DNA of 64,000 nucleotides from Bolinopsis microptera (taxonomy: Eukaryota > Ctenophora > Tentaculata > Lobata > Bolinopsidae), in contig NC_087073.1 in the NCBI RefSeq assembly GCF_026151205.1, positions 12,491,578 through 12,555,577 of the forward strand. Reading direction: 5' to 3'. A program made the position numbers and the translations under genes. The notes beneath the pieces are model-generated. The model ran no database searches, was not told where the DNA came from, and saw only the letters and a list, made by a program, of their open reading frames with translations. Of the stretch, positions 11,167-27,717 are shown piece by piece (the first letter of the stretch is position 1; every line of letters starts with the position of its first letter).

Positions 11167-11540
11167 AGCAGATTGAGTTAAGACTGGTTTGAGTGACCAG
11201 TGCTAGACTAAAATGTAAAAGTAAAATGTATACTGAGTATCGACAATTACACCGATCACATGTTTTATGATAGTCATAATCAGTTATCAGAGATTAAGGA
11301 AGTATTTTATATTCAGACGCAATTAAACTACCGGACCACGATGTATGGGGACTTGCTAGACCCATGGCAACATTAAAATATATCGACTCTGTTTTTACGT
11401 TTCCTGTTAATATAAAACTCTGTTACGAATTGAACTGATGGGATGTGACAATACTAATTCTACACCTTAGTTCAATAAAATATGATAAGTAATGTATAAC
11501 TAGTAATGTAATTATATCACATTTACAATTCCACATTCCA

Positions 11541-11593
11541 CCGAATCTCTATTCGGCTGTTTATGAACATTATAGCTTGGGGTCGCCAGGTAA
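11541..11593 (+). repeat. Single arm of the foldback family
   Basis: Matches the outer arm of the 6788-7029 element (GAATCTCTATTCGGC, TTTATGAACATTATAGC, GGGGTC.CCAGGTAA). No inverted partner lies nearby. Confidence 0.65.
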
Positions 11594-12247
11594 AATTAAA
11601 AGCGTTCATGTAATCTTGTTAGTTCTTCTTACCCGATACTCATCGCGAAAACTGATACCTTTTATTTAACTTCGTAAACGTCAAAGTACGTACTCTCCGT
11701 CTGCTCGAATACCTCTCATTTCCCTTTCATTCAATCTTTAAGCTCGTCCTTTTTTAATTTTGTGAATCTTGTAAACAACTTTCATCATTGCGGATCGATT
11801 TTACTTGAAACTTCGACTTGTGTGTACGTGTGCAAGCCGGTGGAGTTCATTTTGTTCTATTTTTGGAGTTTTTACAAATGCCGTTTTGTTCATCTCCAGT
11901 TTGTGAAGTTTGCGGAAAAATTCACATCATTGCAGTATGTGCAATTGAATTAAGGTCACATACATAAGTATAAATTTGAACGGGTCCCTCGTACAATGCG
12001 CACTATACTAGTAGTACTAGTACTAGACTGCACTACTAATACTATTACAGCTACACTTACACTACTATTCCACACACGTCACGTCACTGGTCACGTACAA
12101 AAACAATGGATATTGTGAGTCAGGTGAAGATGAATCACGTACGTTTACATTATTTTCATAATTTATTCAAAAAATATCATATGAAACACCCAATTCCACT
12201 AAACTCAATTAAACTTATCTAATGTACGACATATTACAAGTCTAACC
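11594..12247 (+). other. 5' flank of the SLCO gene
   Basis: No coding exon seen. The translation start at 12248 sits in a good context (CTAACCATGG). A 5' untranslated exon or promoter could lie here, but no clear TATA or initiator decides its position. Confidence 0.4.
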
Positions 12248-14383
12248 ATGGCTGACACTACGGACTACGAGAAGCTCACAACAGAGGAAAGTTGGGACGA
12301 AACAGACCGGAGAATCACACAAATGGGATTTTTTGGCTGGAGACCCCGTTTTTTGGAGTGTCTCAATAAACCAGCCATTTTCGCGGGATTCTTCGCCTTT
12401 GGAAACTTCTTCATGGTCATGACGTATGGGATCTTGAGCTTGGTTATACCGATAATTGAATCAGTTTACAATCTCAACTCAAAGCAGACTGGTGTTATCT
12501 TCATGGCGAATGATATCAGCGGGACTATTGTAGCCCTGATGATAGGCAACTACTGCAGTGCAAGGAAAGTCCGGTGGATTGGTCTAGGAATGCTGGTTGT
12601 CTTCATTTCAGCTGTCATTCCTGCATCAACCGCAATTTTAGCTGAATACCCACAACCAACAATTCTCTCCAAAATTGACCTGGTGATAGAGCAGAATCAA
12701 ACAGTTCATGTTGAAAATGACAGATTTGGCGTATGCAAAGAGGTTCATACAACTAAACAAACGACCGGAACCCCAAATGAATCGGAAGGTTACGCAGTCA
12801 GGAACCACAAATACTTTTGGATGTTTGTTCTCGGTTCCCTGCTTCAAGGGGTTGGAAACGCACCCCCAAGAATCGCTGGGGCTACCTACATGGACGAGAT
12901 ATTCACCCAAAAACAGTTCGGGGTGGCGATCTCCTTCCTCTACGTTGTTTCTTTTTTAGGCTACCCAATAACGATGATATTGGGAGGTGTATTTCTCCAG
13001 TACTACGTCACCTTGGATCCTCCAGAGGGTGTCACCCTAGGGAGCAAAGAGTGGGTAGGAGCCTGGTGGATGGGCATGTTCTTCCCTTCAATTCTCGTCT
13101 TTGTTTTCAGCTTCATCGTGCTGCTTTACCCCAGACAAATGCCCGCGGCTAAAAAAGTTCTACAAGAAAAAGTCCGGAAAGGCATCACCACAGTGTTAGA
13201 GAAGAAAGAGGAGTTGGGGAGATCTTTTATAGAAATCACAAAAGATACGATACCGGCTCTCAAAAGACTTATTCGAAATCAAGCTTTGACTTGCTTGATT
13301 GTGGGTGATATCTTCTACTTTCTATCAGTTGGCGCTTACAGTTATTACCCGAAGCTGTATGCCAAGATTTTCAGACTCAACTATAAAGCGGTTGGGAGCA
13401 TTATGGGTATCTCAAGCATGATTGGATTCGGCATTGGATTCATTAGCAGTGGGTTCTTGATGAAAATTAAAGAATGGGAACCCAAGCAGCTGCAGCTCGT
13501 TTATGCTATCGTTTCGGCGCTAGCCATACCGTTCACCTTTGGTATCCTGATATACTGTCCCACTGAGACGCTAGCCGGTGTGGACGTCTCATACTCAGAC
13601 GTACTCAACACCACCCAACTTAGCTCCCCCACTCTCATGGACCAGTGTAACTCTGAGTGTGCGTGCTCCACAGCGTTCTACCAGCCTGTGTGTGATGGTG
13701 CTGTGACCTACTTCTCTCCCTGTCATGCTGGGTGTAGGGAAGTGGAGGTGGAGGAAGGGAGGGTGGTGTCCTATGTCAACTGCACTTGTTCCCCTTCTAA
13801 AACAGCCATGCCGGGGCAGTGTGGCCAGCAATGTCCCACCAGGATGTACATCTCACTGACTATCACCACTATCGGCACTGTGGTTGGGTTTTCAGGGTTC
13901 GCAGCTCACGCTTACATCTACCAGAGAGTGGTAAGTGAAATGGACCGGACCTTCACACAGGGCATCAGGTCCTCTGTAATAAGGGCACTGGGCACCTTGC
14001 CAGCTCCCGTCATCTTCGGGTGGGTTATCGACAAGTTCTGCACTGTTTGGAGAGTTTCAGAGGATGGAACCACAGGGAATTGTTGGGTGTACGACCTTGA
14101 TAGGTTGATGTTGTGGTTCACCTTTCTGAGAGTGATGATGCGAACACTGAGCTGTGTTTGTTACTTTCTCTGCTGGTGGGTCTACCCGGAAAGAATGCTG
14201 TGGTGGAGGAGGAGGAACTTGACGATTGTAAGAAACAAGATCAGAGTAGTGGGGTTCAACAGGGGGAAGAAGATCAAAATGGCCTCATTCAGAATGGAGA
14301 CTGATAGATTGGATTATAGTCGGGCGCCCACAGTTGAACTCAGTGAAGTGAAACGTTACTGTCATGGTTATGTTGCTACTTAA
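12248..14383 (+). CDS. Organic anion transporting polypeptide (SLCO/OATP family)
   Basis: An intronless 711-aa frame, a normal length for this family of plasma-membrane carriers of amphipathic organic anions. Around residue 265 it has the family signature EWVGAWWMG (consensus WxGAWW). The extracellular loop at about residues 462-520 has the Cys-rich Kazal-like module of OATPs (CNSECACS, PVCDG, CHAGC, NCTC, CGQQC). Around twelve hydrophobic segments fit the major-facilitator fold. The N-terminus carries ITQMGFFGWRPRFLE, also typical. OATP genes are normally split by several introns, while this one is uninterrupted among intron-rich neighbours, so a retrocopy origin is possible. The frame has no stops or frameshifts and keeps its key cysteines, which argues for a functional gene. 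The substrate cannot be inferred. Confidence 0.93.
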   Translation: MADTTDYEKLTTEESWDETDRRITQMGFFGWRPRFLECLNKPAIFAGFFAFGNFFMVMTYGILSLVIPIIESVYNLNSKQTGVIFMANDISGTIVALMIGNYCSARKVRWIGLGMLVVFISAVIPASTAILAEYPQPTILSKIDLVIEQNQTVHVENDRFGVCKEVHTTKQTTGTPNESEGYAVRNHKYFWMFVLGSLLQGVGNAPPRIAGATYMDEIFTQKQFGVAISFLYVVSFLGYPITMILGGVFLQYYVTLDPPEGVTLGSKEWVGAWWMGMFFPSILVFVFSFIVLLYPRQMPAAKKVLQEKVRKGITTVLEKKEELGRSFIEITKDTIPALKRLIRNQALTCLIVGDIFYFLSVGAYSYYPKLYAKIFRLNYKAVGSIMGISSMIGFGIGFISSGFLMKIKEWEPKQLQLVYAIVSALAIPFTFGILIYCPTETLAGVDVSYSDVLNTTQLSSPTLMDQCNSECACSTAFYQPVCDGAVTYFSPCHAGCREVEVEEGRVVSYVNCTCSPSKTAMPGQCGQQCPTRMYISLTITTIGTVVGFSGFAAHAYIYQRVVSEMDRTFTQGIRSSVIRALGTLPAPVIFGWVIDKFCTVWRVSEDGTTGNCWVYDLDRLMLWFTFLRVMMRTLSCVCYFLCWWVYPERMLWWRRRNLTIVRNKIRVVGFNRGKKIKMASFRMETDRLDYSRAPTVELSEVKRYCHGYVAT

Positions 14384-14627
14384 GTTTATAAATAGATATT
14401 GTAGGAAGGGACTCTAAGACTACTGACTAACTCTGAGCTAAAGCAAAATGCGCCACATTTAATCGTTGATAAAAAGTGATTTGCAGTGACCTTAAATCAA
14501 TATTGTATCTGTTTGTGTATTATAAGTTTAGTTAGGTTTAAAGGAAAAAGGGAAAATACTGATTGGTGACTCGATCATCGTATTTAATTTTTATTGTCCC
14601 ATTTTTGATATCTCCTATTATTTTCCG
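14384..14627. other. 3' flank of the SLCO gene
   Basis: Probably 3' UTR. There is no clear AATAAA close to the stop codon. Confidence 0.4.
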
Positions 14628-14889
14628 TATTAGGGGTCGTTCACATATTACGTAATCAGCCGAGGTGGAGGGGGATTACGGGGGGAGGGGGTTTGGCTGC
14701 TGATTAAGTAATCAAATTTCTTTTCTCACCTTCTAGAATAATAACAATTTGATTCAAATATTTTAATTCAAATTTCACTTAATTTCACTCTGATAGTGAT
14801 ACAATTTAGGAATCGATCGGGTATCCGGCTGCTGAAGTAATTAGCTGGGAAAAATTGCTACAATATTGATTACGTAATATTTGAACTTA
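14628..14889. mobile_element. MITE with CACATATTACGTAATC termini
   Basis: The left end, GGGGTCGTTCACATATTACGTAATCAGC, is mirrored by a decayed right end, GATTACGTAATATTTGAAC, at about 14868-14886. The interior is non-coding with a G-rich left part. It is the same family as 41433-41689 and related to 61298-61453. Confidence 0.65.
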
Positions 14890-15993
14890 ATGATAAGTAT
14901 CAATATCACGAGCAAGTATAACTATGATTAAAAAAATTGCTGGCCACAGTAACATGTTGGTGTTTTTTTAGTTGCTGGTTGATACTTGATTTCGATAAGT
15001 CGCAGATTCAGTTAATTTTGTGATCGCACTATGCACTAGTAACCAATTTCAGTCATCGTCTGACATCTAACCGAAGACCATGAGAATGAATAATTGCTTT
15101 CCTATAAGTGAAATCTAGTGACCGGAAATCTGGGACCATCTTGGCAACAAATTCACACTAAGTACACTTACAGCATAACTTTAACAGTTGTATGTGCGCA
15201 CTACTTGAGTGACTCCTAGATAACATCAAACATGGACTTAGGACTATTGGCATCTGGCAAATTGATAATCATGTTACTTAATAAACTTGTTCGGTTTTTA
15301 GCATCTCAAGGAATTAATTCGACAACAATGTACAGACGATCAGGAATTGTTAGCTTGCGGTTCGCAATTCTGACTCAATTGACCTGGTATCGGGCACAAG
15401 ACCGCCAAAATATCTAAAAATCTTTTAAAAACTACAACTCAGCAAACGAAATGAAAGTTGACCCGTAACTTAGGTTTAAATCTTTCTCTAATCTACGTCA
15501 CATTCGAAATGAAAACAAACCTAATTAAACGAATTTGCAAATCAAAATCTTATCCAATCTTCTGAAAAAATCGTCTAATTCATTACAGTGTCGATGATGC
15601 AAAATTAGGTCATTTTGCAGACTAACAGATCTTGTAATTGGAATATTCCGAAAACACACACATACCTCGGATGTTTTCGAGATGTGAAGAGTATTGTGCC
15701 GGAATATTAGCTGGTCAGACCGGGTGTGATTAACGTTTTTATTCACTGCTTCTGACGGGTTGTTTTACTTTTCTAAGCTCCTTTATCCCATCCCACCATT
15801 ACTCTCTAATCACCTGTTCGTTGGACAAATTGAATTTGAAACAAAAATAAAAATCTCCAATTTTCCAAGCCCTAAAAATGTTAGGGCAAACAATAATATA
15901 AATTAGCATTACAAATACAAGAAATTACATCATAAACAAAATTATACAAAACTCTGAGCTATGCTCTCGGCTGCGAAGCATCCAAACTAAAAT
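14890..15993. other. No gene seen
   Basis: AT-rich sequence between the MITE and the stop codon of the CEP89-like gene. The part next to 15994 is presumably its 3' UTR. Confidence 0.4.
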
Positions 15994-21283
<5,290 letters not shown>

Positions 21284-21383
21284 NNNNNNNNNNNNNNNNN
21301 NNNNNNNNNNNNNNNNNNNNNNNNNNNNNNNNNNNNNNNNNNNNNNNNNNNNNNNNNNNNNNNNNNNNNNNNNNNNNNNNNNN
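21284..21383. other. Assembly gap (100 N)
   Basis: Exactly 100 N, the convention for a scaffold gap of unknown size. The 5' exons of the CEP89-like gene are probably lost here. Confidence 0.98.
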
Positions 21384-23240
21384 GTGAAAAAATTTTTTTT
21401 ATTTTTTCAACCCCCCATTTTTGGCTTTTGAACCGAGTAAAAAAAGGGGCTTTATATTTTTTAAATTTTAAAAAAAAAAAACGGGGGAAAAAAGCAACAG
21501 CTTACTAAAAAAAAACAAATGGCTAGAGGTAAACGGGATTAGCTTTGAGTTTTTAAAAAAGGCCCCTTGCAAAAATGGAATTTAACATCCCCCCGTAAAA
21601 GTCGATCCCCCAAGCCCCAGTTTTTTTAACCCCCCACTTCTCCCAAAGCCCTTTTCCTTTATGTTTCCCCCCCCTCCCCCCCCCCTTTTTTAAATTAAAA
21701 AAAAAAATTCGTTGGGGTCCAACGAGCGGTAATTTCACGGATAAAATGTCCCCAAAACGGGGGAAACAATTTTCAAAAATTGTTTCCCCCGAAAAAAAAA
21801 CCCTCCCCCCCCATTGGAAAAAACGGGAACACACTAAAAGTTTTTTTCGCGAAAACCCAAAAACTTCGTAAAAATTATTTGCGCAGAATTTTTTTTTTAG
21901 CCAGTCCCCCCTTTTATTTTTAAAATGTCCCCCCCAGGCTGTAGAATGGGTTTTTCCCTATTAAAACTGGAACTTTCTGTAGGAATGCAGTTTTTTTGGC
22001 TGTCCCCAAAAAAGAAATTTTTTAGTGGCCCCCCTTTTTGGGGGGTTTTGGGGGGCCCCGAAAAACACATTAAATAGTAAAACCCCTTTCCCCCCAATGA
22101 ATCCCTGGTAAAAAACCTTCTAATTTTTTCTTTCCCAAACCTTTTTTGAAAACCCAAATGGGGGAGGGGTCCCCCCCATAAAAGAAAAAATTTTTTTGTT
22201 TTAAAGGGGGAAAAGAAAAAGATTGGAATGGGGGAAAAATAAAAACTAAACTAACTGATTTGGGGAAAACAAAAAAAACACTATTGTAAAAATTCTTTAC
22301 CCCCTTTTTTTTTACTTTTGGGCCCCAACCCCATGTTTTTTTTTTTTTGTAAATTTTTTTTCTTGGGCAAAAATCCCCCAAAAAAAAATGTGGGAAAAAC
22401 AACCAAAACCCACCCCACCTAAAAAAGTAAAAAAATTTAAAAACAAAAAAAACGGAATAATAAGGAAATAAAAATGAAAAATAAGGCAAAATAAAACCCC
22501 TGGAAAATTTTAGTGGAAAAACGTTTTTCATTTTTTCGAAGAAATTTTGGGGCCCCAAATTTTTCCCCGGGGCCCCCCCCCCAAAAAAAGGGAACAAATT
22601 TTCTTCCCAAATTTTTTTCCCGGGCTCAAAAAAAATTTTGGGGCTTCCCCCTAAAAAGGCCAAAAAAAAAAATTTTTTTGGGAAAACTAAAAGGGATTTT
22701 TTTAAAAAAAGCCCATACTTTTCCAAAATTTTTCATTAAAAAATTTAAAAGATCTATAAAAAAATTTGGTAAGGGGCTTACAAAAGACAACTTTGGAAAA
22801 AGAAAAATTTGAAGTCCAGAAAAACTTTTTAAATTAAAATTTTTTGTCAATACGAATTTATTTTTCTCAACGGGTTTCCCCCCCCTTTTTTAAAAACCAA
22901 AAACCGTAAACCCCGCCCCAAAGGACCTAACCCTTTAAAAAAACCCCTAACCCCCCAAAAATTTCCCCCCTTTTAATTTGCTAAATCTTTTTTTCCCCTT
23001 TTAATTTCGGTAACCCCCCGACACAAAAACCCTTTGGCGACATGGAAAAAGAAAAAGTCCCCCGGGGGATGTTTGAAAAAAAAAAAAAATTTATCCCCAA
23101 TTTTAAATGTGTCCCCCCCAACGGCCCCGTATTACTAATTTACTTTGAAAAAATCACCATTACCCCAAAACTGGAATTTTTAAAACCTTTTTTCACTTTT
23201 AACTAAAAATGGGAACCAACCCCGGTAACCATCCTCCTCG
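21384..23240. other. Corrupted low-quality sequence after the gap
   Basis: Almost every few bases is a run of A, T, C or G of length 3-10, unlike the normal sequence on either side. Open frames here (for example the 218-codon minus frame near 22070-22726) are low-complexity products of these runs. This is most likely unpolished read-end sequence, not biology. Normal texture returns gradually by about 23240-23380. Confidence 0.85.
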
Positions 23241-23385
23241 CCATCTACTTCATCTAGAGTCTAAAAGGCTAGAGTTTGAACAAAAACCCTGGTTTAAATT
23301 TTTCACACGTTTCCAAAAATCCCTTTAAAAATCGGTATTTTTGACATCTCACCCGTGCTTGTGGGGCCCCCCCTCGTTTTTTCAG

Positions 23386-23634
23386 GCGGAACGTGACAAC
23401 TCGAGGTTTGGTGCACCCACCACACTCTCCGATGTCTCTGAGACAACCGAAAAACTTCAGACAGCAGGAGTCTCACAGAAAGCGTCCTAATGGCAGTCTC
23501 GGAGCTAAAATCACCGAGTTTATGACAGTGTTGCTGAGGGGATATCAGACACGCTCTCCAGATCCTTTAACAGTGCTAAACTGTTCTTTAAGACATGCTT
23601 TTGGTCGAGTGGCTCTAACAGAACTAGAGGTTAA
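23386..23634 (+). CDS. Unidentified terminal exon with two apparent indels
   Basis: A strong acceptor (TTTTTTCAG ending at 23385) opens a frame starting AERDNSRFGAPTTLSD and running to VSQKAS, where a TAA interrupts it. Reading one base later gives NGSLGAKITE, and the original frame then resumes with YDSVAEGISDTLSRSFNSAK and runs to TAA at 23632. Two opposite single-base indels therefore restore one plausible helical C-terminus. Since the exon borders the corrupted block, sequencing error is likelier than a pseudogene. The family is not recognised. Confidence 0.4.
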
Positions 23635-25060
23635 ACGTGTTATACTTATAGTTATTGGACTTGATATACTTTTTTTTTTCGAAATCAGGATGGTTTTGGA
23701 AAAAATTGAATATTTGGTCGAAAAAATAACCGATATCCCGCGATAAATCAAGAAACTATTTTATTCGAATACTTCGGATATTGTTCCGTGCAGAATCAAG
23801 AATGCAGACGAGCAATTGTTACCGTTATTATTTTAGATTTAGACGTGAAATTAACAGTTTCAAATGTAAAATTAATTATTTATTTGATTTGATTTCGGAT
23901 TGTTTTAGTCATATCCAGTACTTTATATTTTGTTCATACAAAAATGAATATTCTAAAGTCCTCTTGCTGTATGTATCAAGGTGATCAAGAGGGTCCTGAG
24001 AAATCAGTGAGAGATGAACAAATGATACCACGGTTAAATTGCAATAAACTAAAACTTGTATTAACAATCAAACAATCAAACGTTTAAAGATCATATGAAA
24101 AGAAACCACTTACATTATCAAAATAAAGTATATCATAGCAAAACTAAGTAATCGGCTTTCATTATAGCCCATACTCATAGTAGTCTTTATCTCTCAACAT
24201 AAAGCCGGATCTTGTCTTCGTATTTGGTTAGCTCTCTTTTTTTATAAGTATACTGATAAACGTGACGTTTAACCCGTGCATGCTGTTATCGTAACTATGC
24301 TCAAAGAACTATGTATTATTGAACGGTGTTCCAGTCAAAATATCTGTGTGGACGCACCCTTTGTGGTCTGTTCATACTGCGTGAAAGAAAATCAAAAATG
24401 TTCATTCTTAGTCACTATTCACTAATATAAGAACCCCAGTTTATAGTTCAGATTCCTGACTTTGACCTGATGCATGATGGATGGGAAAGATATATGATAT
24501 ATCTTGACAGTTCTCAACACACCAAGTACCATTTTCAATATTAATAGTACGGATCACGATGAGGCGCAGCCGAGTTATTAAAACACGGTGTGTACCAAGA
24601 GAAGAACACATATCATGATTCATTGATCATCAAAATCAAAAAGCAGGTGACCAAATCAGCTGCTGTTATCACGAGGAATACTTCGTTTGTCTTTTGGCTG
24701 TTTCTTGTCTCACGTCGTGATCCTCATTTAAGGTAAGGATCTATCTGCTATCTCGTGGCATTTACCAGTAGTACTAGTAATACCACGAGATGGCCGCCAC
24801 AGCGTGGAGCAAGCTGTTTCTAGAAGCTAGAACATAGAACAAACAGTTAAAACTAAGATGCAATGCAAAGAAATATGTTGAACGGGGCTACAAACTCAAA
24901 AACAAGCTTAGTGCTTAACATGTCAAATGCTGATAAAAAATCATCGACGTCTTCCATCTGGCAAAATAATTATTAACTGGTGATACTGATACTCGTAAAA
25001 TATTACGTAAAATAAGAGTACAACTCTTTACTGTAAAGAGTACAACTCTGAATTTACTGT
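23635..25060. other. No gene seen
   Basis: AT-rich with no supported exon. A small palindrome around 24745-24793 (ATCTCGTGG ... CCACGAGAT flanking CAGTAGTACTAG) is the only clear structure. Confidence 0.45.
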
Positions 25061-25134
25061 GCGGCGCTCAGCCTGTCATTTGTCATTCCGTTAAATCTTT
25101 ATTTTATGAACATTATACTGGGCACTGGGGTCCC
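25061..25134 (+). repeat. Foldback-family arm
   Basis: GCGGCGCTCAGCCTGTCATT followed by TTTATGAACATTATA and CTGGGGTCCC, as in the right arm of 6788-7029. It carries a small internal duplication of TGTCATT. Confidence 0.65.
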
Positions 25135-25135
25135 A

Positions 25136-25240
25136 TTGTAGGTTTACAACCTACCAGGACGCACGCCGAGTTGGACTCGTCGACGCGGTCCTGTATAATA
25201 TATGGAACAACTACTTTACGAGTATCACCCGTTAAGGGTC
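25136..25240 (+). repeat. Dispersed ~100-bp repeat, copy 1
   Basis: TTGTAGGTTTACAACCTACC, GCCGAGTTGGACTCGTCGAC and TTTACGAGTATCACCCGTTAA recur at 27286-27391 in the same orientation and at 58199-58273 inverted. It starts with a self-complementary GTAGGTTTACAACCTAC. Confidence 0.7.
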
Positions 25241-25330
25241 CCAGGCAACTCTGAATTAGTAATTATTTGTTATTACTATTAGAAACGGCTTTAAAACAAA
25301 ATGTCAACTTAACCGCAAAAATAATGCCAT

Positions 25331-26182
25331 GCAATTATATACGCTAATATCTAACTGCGTATAATTGATAATGTAATTACTTACACTATTAATTGCACGA
25401 GGCGCATCAGAGTGTACCCAGCAATCCTTACTGGCTAGCGATATTACTACAGGGTGATCGCCTTTTCACAGCATGTTGAACTCCTCGCGCGCTCGCTAGT
25501 TCATTGCATTTGCACGCTCCAAATATTCCAAGAATGCAATTGTACCGCGTACCACGTGATACGATTCAGCCAATCAGAGAACAACAATCTGCAAAGTTAA
25601 AGCTACGCAGTTTTATAAGGCCTAAAATATGACTTTTCGCGATAATTCAAAATCTACGTTGTTTTCAATTTCCCCCTGGGGGGAAACGTTATTTTTGCGA
25701 AACGAACATTTTGCAAAAAACCGGAAGACGCTATCTCGTTTACTTTCAAAGTTAGGCTCCAGCCAGTAAGGTTTCATGGGTATATTTATACAATAATCGC
25801 ACGAGGCGACGCTATAAATTATAGTTTATAATCGCACTGGTTTTATAAAAAAATAGTTGGTGCGATTATAAACTAATTCAAATTGCACTGATTATAACAT
25901 TTGCATCAGAAACGTAGAGTTATACGCAAATCTAACTGCATGTATAATGCAATTAAATTACACCAGTTATTGCACTCGGCTGCGCCTCTTGGAGGACTTC
26001 GCCGCTTCGACGCGCCGCGCAAACTAGCATTCTTGCTTCGCATCGTCGTCGATCGTTGCTCTGCTTCGCAAAGCAACGATCTAGACGGATAGACATCGTC
26101 AATCAACTGCGCCTCGTGCAATTAATAGTGTACATGTAATCACATTATATTATTATACGCATTGAGATTAGCGTATATAAAT
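25331..26182. mobile_element. ~850-bp TIR element with an internal third terminal copy
   Basis: The left 75 bp (ATATACGCTAATATCTAACTG ... ATTAATTGCACGAGGCGC) is matched in inverted orientation by about 26105-26182. A third, direct, more diverged copy lies at about 25925-25990. It has no coding capacity, but GC-rich blocks such as CTTCGCCGCTTCGACGCGCC occur inside. It looks non-autonomous, perhaps two nested copies. Confidence 0.6.
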
Positions 26183-26225
26183 ACATATATCGATATTTAA
26201 TTATTAATACATTGAAAAAAGAAAT

Positions 26226-26446
26226 TTGATCTTACTGGGCGGCGCGCTACTGGGCGGCGCTTTGACGGATGTAACTCGTCTAAATTTCTTCGAAGTAGCG
26301 CGCGCCGCTTTCTTCTCGAAATGGCAAGTGCTAAGAAATAGCGCACGCCGGGCTAAACCATTAACAATGGTCAAGGCTGCGCGATCAACTTATGATTCCG
26401 CCGAATCTCTATTCGGCGTATAAATATAATAGCCTGGGGTCCCAGG
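26226..26446 (+). repeat. GC-rich dispersed repeat, copy 1
   Basis: TCTAAATTTCTTCGAAGTAG, CCGCTTTCTTCTC and ACCATTAACAATGGTCAAGG recur in the same order at about 59875-59997. The end (26401-26446) is a foldback-family arm. Confidence 0.65.
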
Positions 26447-26447
26447 T

Positions 26448-26729
26448 TGCTCTATCCAGAGCCCTTGCGCTTATTGCAGTAGCTCGCGCCCACCTCACAC
26501 CCGCAGCACGCAGTGGCGCGAAAGCAGATGGTTAGGTGAATGTCCCAGGTAAAGTGGCGTTTAGCCTGTCATCCCGCTGAACCTCTATTTTATGTTTTTG
26601 ACTTCACCTAACCATGTGCTTTCGAGCCACTGCGGGCGCGCTTGTTTCCCAAGTCAAGAGAGGCGGGCGCGCGCTACTGCGGGCGCGCGCTACTGCAAGC
26701 TGCAAGCGCAAAGGCTCTGGATAGAGCAA
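26448..26729. repeat. Foldback element with TTGCTCTATCCAGAGCC ends
   Basis: TTGCTCTATCCAGAGCCCTT at the left end is mirrored by AAAGGCTCTGGATAGAGCAA at the right end, with further inverted matches inside (GCGAAAGCAGATGGTTAGGTGAA against TTCACCTAACCATGTGCTTTCG). Related sequence lies at 59550-59720. Markedly GC-rich against the AT-rich background. Confidence 0.7.
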
Positions 26730-27285
26730 TTTGGCGAAACATTTTTTTTTAGTGAAACAAATTTTCTTTCAAACTTCGTGAATCGAGATCAAGCTTTTGC
26801 AGAATCAATATAATATGCACTTATTGCTTATACGAATCAACAACAAAATAAAAACATGTTCAAAATAAAAACATGATCAAAATAAAAACGCTTGAAATTG
26901 ATTCACGATGTCAATCCTTTGCAGCTCGGTGAGGCCCAGTGGTGCATTTCGCCGATCCACCGAAGGTAGATGTGGTTGTGAAAAGAATTATTGTGGTTGC
27001 GAGAAGAATTATTTGATGCATATACTGCATCGCGCTACAACGCATGAAATAAAAACGCTACTGTCTTATTTCTCTATAAAAAGCATAATTTAAATTTTTT
27101 TTTTGTTAGTATGCCTTGAAAGTGATTTTAAACGATTCCCCGTTCAATTTTGGTAGACACACGTCAGCTAAGTGCTAAATAAAGCAAGTTTTACAACTAT
27201 TGCATACGAATTAAATTAAATTTACCTGGTAACAGCAACTCCCCAGCGTTATGTTATTTATTTGTGCAGTTGAGAGTATGAGGGA

Positions 27286-27391
27286 TATTGTAGGTTTACA
27301 ACCTACCAGGACGCGCGCCGAGTTGGACTCGTCGACAGTCCTGGAATATATGGAACAGATATTTTACGAGTATCAACCGTTAAGAGGGATA
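27286..27391 (+). repeat. Dispersed ~100-bp repeat, copy 2
   Basis: Same unit as 25136-25240 (ACCAGGACGC, GCCGAGTTGGACTCGTCGAC, ACGAGTATCAACCGTTAAG). Confidence 0.7.
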
Positions 27392-27395
27392 TAAA

Positions 27396-27640
27396 GGGTT
27401 GTGTCGGGAGACACCATTGTAATTTATTAAAAACTCTTAAAAATGACTTATCAGATAGAGACATTAAACTTATAAATACAAGAGATGCTTGGTGCTCTGA
27501 GAGTCTTGATGAGTCAGTTAAGATGTACAATAGTATTCTATTGGAAATTATGGACAAGCATTGTCCTGTGATCGATAAATGTGGGAACTCCAACAATGAA
27601 AACTTTCAAATCAAGACAATCAACAGAATTAAATAAACAT
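27396..27640 (+). mobile_element. LINE fragment (endonuclease-RT linker region)
   Basis: After one stop, the + frame reads NDLSDRDIKLINTRDAWC, then MYNSILLEIMDKHCPVIDK. This resembles the segment between endonuclease and RT in APE-type non-LTR retrotransposons (a dimer of 'shared duty' ending in DKHAPVK-like residues). Too short to assign a clade. Confidence 0.5.
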
Positions 27641-27717
27641 AATAATTTATGAAAAGTACATTACTGCTCATATATCACTTAAATGTAATGGGACGGTTAT
27701 AACGGGTTAAATGTTAA

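Noticed and set aside
12638-13152. Other-frame open stretches within the OATP gene
   Set aside because: They are frame shadows of a fully supported 711-codon gene.
22070-22726. 218-codon minus-strand frame
   Set aside because: It lies in the homopolymer-corrupted block. The product is almost only Phe, Lys, Gly and Pro from base runs.
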